A DNA stretch of 64,000 nucleotides, taken from Phytophthora hibernalis. Taxonomy: Eukaryota; Oomycota; Peronosporomycetes; Peronosporales; Peronosporaceae. Numbering within the stretch: position 1 is the stretch's first letter; each line of letters begins with the position of its first letter. The translations under genes were made by a program, and so were the position numbers. Under the pieces are notes generated by a model that saw only the letters and a program-made list of their open reading frames with translations, ran no database searches and was not told the DNA's origin. Location: assembly GCA_012656075.1 (NCBI GenBank), contig JAAKBF010000007.1, forward strand, positions 1,240,001 through 1,304,000, read 5' to 3'. Shown here piece by piece: positions 10,801-22,593 of the stretch.

Positions 10801-11965
10801 GCTTGTTGATGAGCGATTTCTCGAACTCAACAGCAAATTGCTGTGTGTATCTCGGTACGGGGCCATTCTCGTACTGAAGCTGCTTATCGGTGCCAAGATC
10901 CATCAAAAAGTCTGCCACGTCGCGATTCGGCGGACACTTCAAGCCTAAGCCTTCAAAGTAGCTCAACGCCTCCGCTCGAGCGCCATGGTACATCACGTAC
11001 CCGTCATTCAAAAGGAGCACCTCGTCAAACAGCTCATACACCTCAGGAGACGGCTGTAACAGCGAAATCACCACGGTCTTGTTGAATGTCTTCGCGAGAC
11101 TGCGCTGCGTCGAGATGATGTCGAATGTTGCTGCACTGTCCAAACCCGTGCTGATCTCGTCCATCATCAGCACGAACTTGTTGCCGAACGCCATCTCGCC
11201 CGTCGTAACGCGCTTACGCTCACCGCCGGATACTCCTCGAAGCGTGGCATCACCCACACTGGTGTCCTTGCAGCTCTCAAGACCGAGTTGGCGAATAATG
11301 ATGTCCGGGTGATGTTTGAACATGGCACGTGCAGCATCAAGTCCAGCCTGATTCTCTTCAGGTGTGCCATGTACCAACTGTTTCTCGTCGCGTTTGGCTA
11401 GTCCTCCACCATTGCAGACGTGTGCGAACTCGAGAGTCTCGTTCACCGTAAGGGTAGGCAAATGCTTGTCTGTCTGAGGTACGTAGGCGACAACTTGAGG
11501 CAGTCGCTTGATGAGGGTATCTCGAGGGATACCGTTGTACGTGACGTCGCCTTTAATGTCGACGTTCTTCCCAGTCGGAAACCTTCCACTCAGCAGCTTC
11601 ATGAGCGACGATTTGCCAGACCCTGGTTGACCGAGAATCAGCGTCATAGTGCCTGGCTTGAACACGCCACTCACGTTGCGAAGGATGTTCTTGGTCACCA
11701 CGTGCCTTTCAGCACTCATCTTTAGCACGCTCTTCTTGATCACATTCGCGATGGTGGGAAGCTCCGCTTGTACTTGCAACGCATCCTTCACCACAATGTT
11801 CGCCGTAATGGACACGTTCTCGAAGCGTACTTCCACTTGAGGTAGCGGTCTGCCGAGCGCCGCTTGTATTCGTGAAGCCACGTGCTCATGAAGCTTCACC
11901 GCTCCATGAGCCATAAGCATCTCCCCACTATCGTAGGTGATCTCCGTGTTGCTGGGTATTGCCAT
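7884..11965 (-). CDS. Full-size PDR-type ABCG transporter, one frameshift
   Basis: Start at 11965, stop at 7884, about 1,360 residues, the usual length for an oomycete PDR transporter. Order is NBD1, TMD1, NBD2, TMD2. NBD1 has Walker A GQPGSGKSSLMK (residues about 112-123), signature VSGGERKRVTTGE and Walker B LMMDEISTGLD. TMD1 is the hydrophobic part around residues 440-720. NBD2 has Walker A GSSGAGKTTLMDVIAGRKT, a degenerate signature (STEQMKRLTIGVEL instead of VSGGQ-x-KR) and Walker B LFLDEPTSGLD. TMD2 fills the last 300 residues with a PDR-type GFNPPVALIPQGYRWLY extracellular stretch. The frame breaks near 9028-9038, where an A5 run on the plus strand lacks one base; protein continuity (MVFFGDLGAKASNLIRYFES) is restored by one base. 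It would export drugs, host antimicrobials or lipids at the plasma membrane. Confidence 0.93.
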
Positions 11966-12226
11966 GCCGGAACTGCTTCACTCGAATTGAGCAAGGTCCG
12001 AAATGAGACCAGAACCTGTGGTGGGAAGTGCTTCATATTGACGACCGCCATAATCTCGATGATTATGAAGGCGTTTGGGCCATCGCAATCGTGAAGATTA
12101 TGTAGGGAGTCAGACAGTCGGCGCCAAGACTCCTGTCCTTCGTGAGCTATGAATTCAATCTCTGTTTTTCAAAAGGTGTAGAATTGCTTGGTTAATGCCT
12201 CAACATGCACAGCTATCCTTACCAGA

Positions 12227-15200
12227 TCAGTACACGCCGTAGCCGGCTCGTTCATTGAGGTCATCATTGTTGCTGCTATTCCCTCGAAGACCACTCTTTC
12301 GACGAGCTTTCACCAGTCCAGCAGCACCTCCTCCAACCATGACACCCATGGAGGGACCCTCTGGCTCACCGTCGTCGAACGAAAGCGCTCCAAACATGTC
12401 GGTCGGTGCTTTTCTGCTAGATCCACTTGTGTCAGGCTGCTGCTCTAGCCAAATTGGCTGCTTTGATCTTGACTGGTTCTGAGAGTTACGAGACTTGATG
12501 TAACTTCCATCGTTCATTGAGTCATCGTCATCTTCCGCTGCAGCATCTCGTCGACTCTTGCCTGGAGCAGAATTCGGCGGTGGAAACACGTCCGCCATCA
12601 TTTGTTTCTCTTCAACCGGAACAGAGCGTGGAGGACGTAACGCAGCAACGCGTCGAACATGAGAAGCACGACTTCCACGCACACAAGTAGTTCTATCAGC
12701 ATCAAAGTGGTCGGCGTTGTTGCCCTCTTCATCTTCGTCACGATCTGCCTCCGTCATGAGCGTTTGGAGGCGACGTTGAAGCGCTGGGGAACAACTTGCT
12801 AGCAAAAATGCCGAGAGTTCTTCTTCGCTGGTAGATCGCAAGAACCGCATGATCTTAGCCGAAGCAGAGCGAATGACAGGACTCGGGTGTGTCACGCACG
12901 ATCCTAAAAACGGAACCACATTGACCAAGCCCAGAGGCTCAGCTGAACTAGAAGGCTTGGTAGATCGACTGGATGACCTGCGTCTTGCTGATATCGGAGA
13001 AGGTGCACCATTGCTACTGTCTGTGACCACAAGAAACTCGTAGAGAAGCTCTAGTCGCAGTGAAAGTTGCCATCGCAACTTCGTAAAAGCCACTTTTCGC
13101 GCTGAAATTGACTCCCCAGCGCTGCCGCTCATGTCGCTCTGCTCAGGTGCACTTAGGATGGCGTTGCAAACTGCATTCTTGCCAACCGCACTTTTGCCTG
13201 CAACAAGACGGAGGATATCGCTCACTTTTGAGCGCACTCGAACACTTTCATTTGCACTTTGCTGCACCACGCTCCGGATTGTCGAACCAAGCACCAAGTG
13301 CACACCCATTCTCCCCACGGGATGGCATAGTCCTGTCCACTGGTGCTGCCGACGCCATAATTCTGCGCTGGAGGGTCAATGATCAACTGAAGAAGCTCAA
13401 AAGCGGCCAAGCAAACCACCGGTGTCGTCTCGAGCATGAGCTGTTTCACCAAAAGGCAACAAGTCTCCCACGCTCCTTTGAATTTCGGGTCGGGTGTGGA
13501 TGAAAGTAGATGGTCGACCAGTTTGTCCACTCCAAGACACCGTTGAGGAGGGCTACTCGATGCTGAAGTCAGGAGCTCGGTGATTTCAGCGGGGCAAATC
13601 TGTCCTAGTTTGTGGGCATCCACACCTAGCGATCGCTGAAGTTTACGACCGCTGTCCATCTCCGGACGGCTGCTGTCATCATTTTCACGGCTCAGCGAAC
13701 TAGTCGGAAGCGCTTTTGTTATCTGCACTACGTTGCGTGTGATTGTTTCTCGCATGGACGGCTTTAATTCCGCTAAGAAGCTGTTGAGATCCACAGTGCC
13801 GTATGAATTGTTGGTGCCTCCATTGGTAGCTTCGTAAATCGTTACGTAAGTAGTAATCGCAGCGTTACGGACGTCTACGTGCTTGTTTTCCAGGGCTGGT
13901 CGGACAATCGCTAATACAAGCGACAAATCGGGCTGCTTGTGGTCGTGGCCGGAGGGGGCTTCCCTCACGAGCATTGTAAACAATCTCAACAACTCTCCGA
14001 TAACCAGTGGAGAAGCTGCCACCGCGTTAGAGGAAGACGAAAGCTGCTGGTACTTTTCAGCTAGCATTTTACACATCCGAGCGTGGCCCATGTGATTTAG
14101 AGAGGTCATTGAGTGAAGTAACGTAAAGCAGTCCTGACGAAGTCGCTGCTTTGTATCTCCAAGCTTCTGCAGTACCAATCCAACAACGTTTTCCAGGATT
14201 TCGTCCACGTACTGGTGCTCGGACGCGACCAACGGTAAGAAGTCGGTTGCGATGACTTGGAATAATCGCAACGCACACTGGAAAACGCGCGCCACGGTAT
14301 CATTCAGTCAATCTCGAGCACTTGTGCCAACATCCCAAGTGCTTCAAGAGTTTTGGGTAGTGCAGTGTCAGAAGCAACTCGACCACTGACACAGCATATA
14401 ACTTGACGCTCCACTTCTCGAATTGCTGCCTCTCGTTGAGCCCACGCCTTGTCAAGTAGACATCGCACTAGCTCTTCACCAAAACCCCGAATGATGTTCG
14501 TGAAAAGCTCCTTCTGTTCGTTTGTTAGAGCTGTTCCGTAGGGAAGCTGCACGGGCTGGGACTGTGACGCACTGCTTGATTGAGAGTTTGAAGAAGGAAC
14601 GTTGGCAGAAAGTGAAGGGTTTGCAAGCGCTGGTCGATGTTTCGTTGAAGATCCTGATGCAGTAGGAGGCCGAATACCGGAAGTACCAGGTCGAGTAGTC
14701 TCGGTGGGTATCTCAAAGTCATCCACCTCATCCATTAGCATATCGGACTCCATGACGCCTCGCTCCACCAACTTCGAGATAAGTTTCTGTCGAGAAGACC
14801 GTGCGAGTGCATCCAAGAATGGCGTTGCAGCACTACGAGCCACCTGCATCGTGTCGGCCACGATTTGCAGCGACATCAGTCGCACATTTTGGTCTTTGTG
14901 CTCACAGACCTGTAACGCGAGCTGCACGACATTTCGTATTGGTAGAAGCCCTTTTTCGCTAGCAGAGCTTTCTTGAATACCAAATTCAAGCATCAACTTC
15001 GAGACGAGAGCCATCTTGTTGGTCAAGTAAGTAGCTGAAAGCGTCTGTGGGGACGAGTTTCGGTCGCACGCGATCATTTCTTCCAGCAAAAACACTGGGC
15101 CGATGCAGGATGCTTGTCTGGATAAAAGCAGTAGTGCATCTTCTGTGGTCACGTGCAGGCGGTTCTTGGAATCTCCAAGCTTGACTAGTAGCCTTGGGAT

Positions 15201-17404
15201 CAATGGACGAACGAGGTCGTACATGACGCTCACATCAGCTGGGGATGCCACAGCGCTATCAAAGGCTATACTAACTTCCATCAAGAGCGACACGCCAGCT
15301 TCGAAGACAGAGTTCACTCGATCTTGAAGCGCCTGCATCAGCGTCGTCTGCATTGCACTCACCAATGTGCGCTGTGATACAACGGCGCTCGTATTTTGGC
15401 TCTCGAACGAAAGTTGACGCGTTTCCACCAAGTACTGCACGTAGCTTAGAGCTTCTACTCGAGGAGCCCAAGCGTTTGAGAACAGACATCGCGTCGCCTT
15501 TTCTCCGAAACAAGTCAACATGTCAACTGCGAGCTCCTTGTTCTGCCCTTGAATTGGCTCTGCGTACGGGAGGTCATCTTCTCGCTGAGAGGCTTTACTG
15601 CGCGGAGAAAGCGTAGCAGTGGGGACATCAAAGACTGCAGCATTGCCATTTCCGACTCCTCTCTCCGATGAATCTTCACTTCGGATAGATAAGCGTTTGC
15701 TGTTCTGAAGAGCATTCTTGAGTCCTGTGTTGATTTTCGCTTGGATAGACGGCTTTAATTGTTGATTCTGCTGCTTGAAGAGAGACTCGCACCAACTCTT
15801 GGTGTGTTCGTAAATCGCATCCGGAGTTCCCTTCATGTCTGCAAAACAACAACTTCATTAGTGAACGAGAACGAATAATTGGTAGCACAATGCAGGCGTA
15901 CCTGATTCTTCACATCGAATTACGAGGCACTGCACCAACAAATCGATTGATGCTGTTCGCACGTGAACACTGGAGTTTTCCAGGGCCAGCATACTGATTT
16001 TAATGGCGTTCGCAAAGCTCAGTCCGCTAGCTTTCTCATCCATACGGTACTGGTTTGCGATCGCGTTGAGAATCTTTATCGCTACGAGCTGGTGACGCCA
16101 GGAAACGTTTGTGCTCGATAAGGACGGTCCTGCACTACTCTGGTGATTTGGTGACAACAATGGTGCTACTGCAGAAGACGAGATCATCATTTGCGAGATC
16201 TGGGACGTCAAATATCGTGTAATGTCCACGCTCTTGCAGATCAAGAAGAGCAGCGATGATACCGCTTCGCTCGAGTCTTTTCATTTGATCCAGCACCACG
16301 AAGTAGCAGCGCACTAGCGATACGGTGGATAGCTGGACGGTCTTCGTGAAATTGTCTAGTGTGGAAGTCTTTCTCGCTCATGGCAGCGTTAAATGCCACC
16401 TTCAGCAGAGACGTACAGCAACTTGATGCCACTTGAGTGACAGCGTCTTGAAGCGCCATCTCCATCATGAAACAAGCGCCATCAAACAACTTGACGAGGG
16501 TTTTGCCCTTGAACACGTTCTGGAAGCACATACCGGCATCCGTGATCGCGGTCACCCGTGTCTTCCACGTCTTACTCCGAAATGACCGCGCGATTTCAGC
16601 TCCAAATGCGTTTTTCACGCTCTCCATTCCTCGCTTTGTCTTTTCATCTCCTTCAAACTCGTCGTCGTCACCATTGTCTCCAGCAGAGCCACCTTCCAGC
16701 TCATTATCATCATCGTTTTGTGCACCATACTCCTCCGGTAGTATCAACGGTAACACTGCACTATTACCCACATCAGCCGGTGTCTTCCCTTCGGTATCGC
16801 ATGCATGAACATCGGCTCCTGCTTCAATCAGCAATTTCACGATCGCTGGGTGGTTTTCAGCACTTGCGAAATGCAATGGCGTCTTGCCATTCCTCCTAGT
16901 TCCAGACAACTCGGCGTTACACTCGACAAGGAAATTCGCGACACCTTCATGGCCCTTGAAGCAGGCGATCTGCAGAGGCGTGAAAATACCCAAATCTCCG
17001 TCACGCGGGACAATTTCACTACGATCGCTGTAGTCCGTGTCGATATCTGCCCCATTGGAGATCAACCACTTGACGAGCGACATGTTCCCGCTACTAGCAG
17101 CGTAGAACAATGGGGTATGTCCGAAAGCATTGATTTCGTTGAGAAAGGCGTTGGCCATTCCATCGCACATGAGAAGGTACTTGCAAGCGTCCAGGTTACC
17201 ATTATCGCACGCATAGTGCAGCAGTGAGTTGTTGGTTTTGGCTTCGACGATCGTTTTGATCGCTTTCTGGCCTGAAGCAGCGTTGGCTTCTGCTTGATCA
17301 TGCAGAACCACCTGCAGATAGTCCCGAACGGCCTCGAAATCGTCCTGCTGAGCTGCTTGGAACAACTCCTTGAGCGTGAGCATCTGTGCAGGATCCTTGG
17401 ACAT
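12227..17404 (-). CDS. Ankyrin-repeat and multi-TOG/HEAT protein, one intron, three frameshifts
   Basis: One minus-strand gene spread over five open frames, about 1,700 residues. Start MSKDPAQMLTLKELFQAAQQ at 17404 (an upstream in-frame ATG is at 17479). Residues about 50-240 carry four to five ankyrin repeats (SLLHYACDNGNLDACKYLL, TPLFYAASSGNMSLVKWLI, GKTPLHFASAENHPAIVKLL). An acidic linker follows, then at least three TOG/HEAT-type arrays, each starting with a helix such as FGAEIARSFRSKTWKTRVTA, FGEKATRCLFSNAWAPRVEA and FGEELVRCLLDKAWAQREAA. This resembles the CEP104/TOGARAM class of tubulin-binding ciliary proteins. The C-terminus is low-complexity and ends in GYGVY. A clean intron lies at 15901-15839 (GTACGC...TTTTGCAG). 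Single-base shifts occur near 16262, 14311 and 13318 (GGGG run); homology continues across each. Role inferred: microtubule or flagellar-tip regulation in zoospores. Confidence 0.75.
15839..15901 (-). other. Intron of the ankyrin/TOG gene
   Basis: 63-nt intron with donor GTACGC and acceptor TTTTGCAG on the minus strand. Removing it joins GAA-TCA-G to AC-ATG-AAG and links two open frames in phase. Confidence 0.85.
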
Positions 17405-17584
17405 GACGAGAAAGCTCCAAACGAGCTGCACTTGTGCCTTCTCGGAAGTGCGATATCTTGGCACGACGGCTAGTTGCAACGGACGCGACGACAGGAACGG
17501 ACGGTGACTATTTTCATGGATATACTAATCGATTTCCATGAACGGGTTGTCAACACAAACCTATAAGATGGTTTTCTTGCTCGA

Positions 17585-20500
17585 TCATGAAAGCAGATCG
17601 ACGACCTGGTTCATTTGAGGTCGTTGCGTTGGATTGGGCTGAAGCAGCATTCGGATGAGAGATCTCAAAGATGCACTTGTCGCGATAGGTAGTTTCTGCA
17701 GGAGTTCACTGATGGTCTTGCAATGGAAAATAAGCGGCGCAGTAGGTTGTGCAGGCTGATTTGGACTCGATAGGATCAGTTGCTGCCGTTGCCACATGAA
17801 AAGAGCCTCACACAGTGCACAACCGAGCATCCAGACGTCGGACTTTGGAGTGATTGGAAGCTCCTTCACGACTTCGGGTGGTGCGTAGTTGTAGTTGAAG
17901 CAATCGTGCATGTCAGACGCTTTGAGGTTGTCAAGGTCGAAGTCGTTCTTCCATGATAATAACCCACTGATCTTCACGTGGATGTTAGCATCAAGAGGAT
18001 CACTGTTGGTTGCAAGGTAGAAATTTCCTAGGTTGATGTTGAGATGCAGTAGACCCAGACTGTGCATCGATGCCAGCCCTGAGGCCACTTGTCGAAAAAC
18101 ATGTCGTAAATGTTGCTCCACTGCAACATACTTGACACCTACCTTGGACTTTTCAATGAACATCTTCCGATAGTGATCGAGCCAACAACCTCTATCGAAA
18201 TACTCGGATACAACAAACAAAACTGGCCAGCACTCGAACAGTAGCCCAAGCTCCGAGAACAATTGGAACATGTGCTTGTCCACTGCTGCCACCTCCGCGA
18301 CGAAAGGACTTCGCAGGGATTTGTGCATGATCGTGGCTTGCTCGAAGGAATAGTTCGCCATTTTCTCGGTTCGGCACGGTAGTGTCTGAAGCACGAGGTG
18401 GTTTCTTGTTGTATGCGACCTAACTGTCTTGTCGGTCACTGCGAGGGCCATCTTCTGGGGTGGTGCGAAAGTTAAACAGCGCTCAAATTCAAGACGCGTT
18501 AGGAATCCAGAGGGATTCACACAGTGCTCCATTAGGCGGACTAGGGCATCGTGCGCAGCATCTTGAGCGCGTAGAAGAGGTCGTTCAATGCTTCGCCGAT
18601 TCCGCTCTAGCATGATTCTCATATGAAGCTCCTCGATGTACATCGTTTTTCGCTCTTGCTCCTCGATTCCAAACACTTTCACTCGTTCTTGCATCTCCGT
18701 AGTTGGTGGGCCCTTAGCTCGTTTTCCAGGCGACCTAGCCACTGGTTTTTGTGAACTCTTCTTTGAGCCTTACTACTCTTAGACGATTCTTCGGCCATCG
18801 TGGCTTCCACTAGCAGCACGAGAGAAATTATCGTTTCTCGAACAGCGATAAAATCATCGCTTGCTCTTCCTTTGAAGGAAGTTAGCTCGTACTTCGTGGA
18901 CGGATTGTCTCCAGAATATGAGTTAGTCTGTGGCTGTACTTCATCAGGAGATATACCTGCTTCAACAGAAAACCGAAGCTGTCGGTCCCTTTCTTCAGTA
19001 AAGTGTACCTCTTCATCTTTCACTCGTAACGCGTGTATTGTGGGCCAGCTACTTCGGTACTCGCTCTCAATTTCCTCCTGTTCTCGCCTCCGTAGCTCCC
19101 ATTTTCGTCTTCGGCATAAACAGCAAAATACAGGTAAACTTTTCTCCAAGCGTATCAGACGATGATGGTGGTTTTTCTCCCATTCCTCTTTCGATGCTAC
19201 AAAGTATCGCCTTCCGAGCTAAAGCCCCGCCGCTTTTCTCGATTTCGGATAGCTTGAAACTGTGTTTCGTGTTCTTTCAGTTCATCAAGCTCATGTTTGA
19301 TTTTCTTCGATGACATTACTCCCATCCGTGCTTGTGCAAGGCTAACACCAGTAGCCGAAGAAGCAGCGGCAAAAGTAGCTTCGATATCGTTCTCTGCGTC
19401 CTCAACGGCTGCTTTCACGCCAGTATAATGGTCCAACACCTCCTCAATTATCGTCACAAACTCTCGGAACTCGGCTACAGTGATCAACCGGGGCTCTCAG
19501 CATCCTTCCTGTTCGACTGTGATACGAATTCAATCAAGAATCGCTGTAATTCAGTAGAACCAAGTAGCTCAGCTAGTCCTCGCACTTTCGCTGCGTACTT
19601 CTGGGGTTCCCTGCAACAACAAAACCGCGATGATTAACAAGTACTTCGAAGTATCAGCTAATTTACCGTCAAAGTAGCTCACTTACTCCTTTGAGAAAAC
19701 GCCAAACAATATCTGAAGCAAATGCAGTTTGCCCGCCCCTGCTTCATCTATCGTCTCGAATACCTTTTGGAGATTCTTGTCGTACTTCTGCTTCGTAAGC
19801 TTCTCCTCCGCGACAATCTTCTCTGCAATTTCAGGTTCTAGCGTACTTTGCATTTCTCTTTACGCTCCACCATCTCAGCTAGCATCTGCGGCGTCGTAAG
19901 AAGTAAAATCCGTTGTCTCTGCAGCTCAGAACTGCACAAAATCTTCCCAAGCAGATACTTCATCAAATCTGACCGGAAGAGAATCCACATTTGCTGATGG
20001 CGTTGCAGGGATTCGACTTTGGCTTGATGTTGACGACGAGCTCTACGAATCGCACGTCTCTTAGAATCACGCTCTAGCTCCCGTTCCTGTTGCCATTTTC
20101 GAGATTCCTCCGCGGTGAACAGACTTCCCACCCCTTGTTTTTGACCTTCCACTTGTATCACCGACGAGTTCCCAGACTCACATATTGGTATCAATAACTT
20201 CATATACGTTTTCACACTGCGAACATGAAGATGTTTCATCCTCTTCTCTTCGTTCGCGGCATTCTTAAGAAATCGCTTCTCGGCTGCGGGAGACACAAAC
20301 TTCCGTCGGACTTTCGACTTCTTGGCCTTTTCAGCGTGCTCCTCAATGGTTTCCACGAGTTTCACCACAACTTCAGCTACACCAACTGCAATTGTGAAGA
20401 CATTGAGTTGCTCTCTTGGTGTCTCAAATTCCTTGTTCTTGTCGAGGTCTTGAGCCTGGGTTCGTGTCTGGTTCACTTCAACTTCATCTTCTTCTTCTTC

Positions 20501-20605
20501 ATCGGGTAATTCCCAAACGGATTCGCCCGTGATACCGTTGTAGAAGTAGAGGTTCCCATAGTCGTCCGACTGCACCTGCCACTTGCCCAGCGTCTCGGTC
20601 GCCAT
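17585..20605 (-). CDS. WW-domain protein with C-terminal pseudokinase, frameshifted
   Basis: Start ATG at 20605. Residues about 5-35 form a WW domain (GKWQVQSDDYGNLYFYNGIT then GESVWELP), followed by an acidic stretch and a long basic coiled coil with IQ-like RRAIRRARRQHQAKVESLQR. A possible EF-hand-like stretch (FETIDEAGAGKLHLLQILFG) precedes a 76-nt intron at 19686-19611 (GTAAGT...TTGCAG). More coiled coil follows, then a protein-kinase fold from about 18300 to 17600. Its catalytic loop reads HLNINLGN instead of HRDLKxxN and the DFG position reads SGL, whereas APPE and SDVWMLGCALCEAL are kept: a pseudokinase. Single-base shifts near 19855, 19490 (CCCCGG), 19225 and 18770 divide the gene; joining them gives uninterrupted coding sense. 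That it is one gene rather than two is inferred from overlapping open frames without stop, poly(A) or promoter space between. Confidence 0.65.
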
Positions 20606-20673
20606 GCCGCAAACCGATAATAGCCGGTACGGTAAAATACGCAACTGGGAAGTTACACGTGGCAGATCGGATC

Positions 20674-21473
20674 ATGAGCTCTGCAGTGACGACGTTGCTG
20701 TCGTTCCTGTTCGTGGGGGCGCTCTGGGGATGCACCAACCCGCTCATTAAACGAGGTGATGAGGACGATAGTGGACTGGCTGTTATTCTGAAGTGGACAA
20801 TAGAGGACGGATGGACTGACAGATTGTGATGTTTGCGGCTGGGTATTATAGGAAGCAATGGCGACGTCATGTACACGCGCAAGGACAATAGTGTCGGGGA
20901 GTTCGTGCAGCAACTGGTGCAGTTGGCGAAGAACTGGCAGGTAGAAAGACGTTGGTGGACGCTCAACTTGAGAGTTTCACGTGATGTGTCTGTAAGATGA
21001 CCAGAGATTTACTGGAGACGGTTATTTGTTGCAAATGCGGCAGTTTATATTGCCATTCGCTCTGAACCAGAGTGGGTCTGTCGTGTACGTCTACCTCCTC
21101 GGCTCAGCTGGTACGTCTCCATTTTGACCTGAAGGTTTCTATGAGAGACTTTTGCTGTAACTTTGGTCTCGAAACTGATGTTGGTGTTTGGATTGCTACA
21201 GACATCTCGAATGCTGTTCCCATTTGCAACTCGCTGACGTTCGTCTTCACGGCCATCACGAGTCGCCTACTCGGAGAGAAGCCGCAGCGTCCTATCTGTA
21301 CGTGTCAAACAACCACTTGATGCTGTCCACCCATTTTCTCTAACTCGATTTTCACGCTTTTTCTTCCACCATGACAACCTCAATTTCACACTGCAGCTAC
21401 ATATACAGGTATGGTGCTCATTCTCCTGGGAGTCGCCATTTGCTTCAACAGCAAACAGAACCTGTCAACGTAA
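20674..21473 (+). CDS. TMEM234 homologue, small multi-pass membrane protein
   Basis: Five exons: 20674-20755, 20852-20940, 21044-21110, 21202-21297 and 21397-21473, with donors GTGATG, GTAGAA, GTACGT and GTACGT and acceptors ending AG; all phases fit. The protein of about 136 residues matches TMEM234 through its length: start with LWGCTNPLIKRG, middle FILPFALNQSGSVVYVYLLG, then ISNAVPICNSLTFVFTAITS and RLLGE, and a last helix GMVLILLGVAICFNSKQN. Four transmembrane helices, a half-size relative of the EamA/DMT transporter group. Function is poorly known. Its ATG is only 68 bases from the divergent WW/pseudokinase start, so the two share a promoter. No frameshift is needed. Confidence 0.88.
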
Positions 21474-21605
21474 AGAGCACTTCTGCACCACGTCACATGT
21501 TCACGCCGCGTTCCATACAAACATCCATACAAAAACCGATGGTGCACCTTTTGACACAAAAATAAAAACTTTTCGACACAAAACTCAAAAGACCCAAAGA
21601 CCAAA

Positions 21606-22468
21606 ATGGGGAGCTCCTCGGACGAAGACGATGGCGACTACGTGCCTGAAGGTGCGTTCTTCTCTGTCTACAACAAATTGTCAATACTTAAGTTTTTATT
21701 GCAATATGAAGCTGACGAAGAAGAGGACGATGTCGACGTCGAGGCTGGCGACGTCACGGCCGACACGCCCAGCGTCACGCAGGACTCGCACGTGGACAAA
21801 CTCTGGGAGGACATTAATGTATCCACTGCAGTGTCCAAGACGGCAGCAGACAGGACGGCCAAGGTGACACAAATAAGAAGGTGGACAATTAATGTCCCTG
21901 ACTGAAATTGTGTGGACTATTTTATGGTATCTGCAGTTGTTGAGTGGTTTGATCAAGAAGACCAACAAGACCTCAAAATCCTCAAGAAGAAGAAGAGGGA
22001 CTTGCGGGAATTCCAGATGCCGATTCTCAGTGTGGACGTCAACAAGTCGAGAAAAGACATGGCCGGCGTGAAAAAGTCAAAGTGGATCGGGTGGTCAAGT
22101 TTGCAGGAAAAGAGTACAGTGTTTCGACAAGTGCTGAGGCTGCAAAACCAACTCAAGGTGGTAAAAGGGTCTGGATCAGATGTTGGCGTCACTGGATGAG
22201 CCCAAGAAAGTATCGACCATGGAGAAGTCGTCGCTGGACTGGGACAAATTCAAGGAGAAGGAGGGCATTGAGGACGAACTGACGCAGTACACGAAGGACG
22301 GGTACGTCTGGTATTGTTATGTAAGTTTGGAAACAGGTTTTCTGACATGGATGTTTTTGTAGTTTCATTGAGAAGCAGGAGTTCCTGCAGCGGTTGGATC
22401 ACAAGCGCTTCGAGATCGAAAAAGCCGAACGTGATAAGCAACGCAAGCTCCAGCAACAGCAGAAATGA
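21606..22468 (+). CDS. CFDP1/SWC5: BCNT-domain protein (Swc5/CFDP1), SWR1-complex subunit, frameshifted
   Basis: Exon 1 is 21606-21651 (MGSSSDEDDGDYVPEG), intron GTGCGT to AAG at 21711, then an acidic exon from 21712 (EADEEEDDVDVEAGD, later VDKLWEDIN). A third exon carries KILKKKKRDLREFQMP and KVDRVVKFAGKEYSV, and the BCNT-C domain follows with SSLDWDKFKEKEGIEDELTQ. Intron 22302-22372 (GTACGT...TTTTTGTAG) joins YTKDGF to IEKQEFLQRLDHKRFEIEKA. The stop is at 22466-22468. The BCNT-C core is diagnostic. Two single-base shifts near 22077 (AAAAAG) and 22168 (AAAAGGG) must be repaired; the second intron's borders (donor near 21864) are uncertain. By family, the protein helps deposit histone H2A.Z in the nucleus. 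It is convergent with the histone deacetylase gene, with 125 bases between the stops. Confidence 0.85.
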
Positions 22469-22593
22469 AATAGAAAAATGCAGAGAAATGATCAAGAAAC
22501 ACTGCTCCATCGTATACTTCAAGTAAAAGCGAAACAATCTTTAACAGTGCAAGCAAAGCGAGGCACGACCAGCGCATGCGTCTTTTACCAGGT

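Noticed and set aside
17585..18742. Active protein kinase
   Set aside because: The catalytic Asp and the DFG motif are both replaced in a frame that is uninterrupted at these sites.
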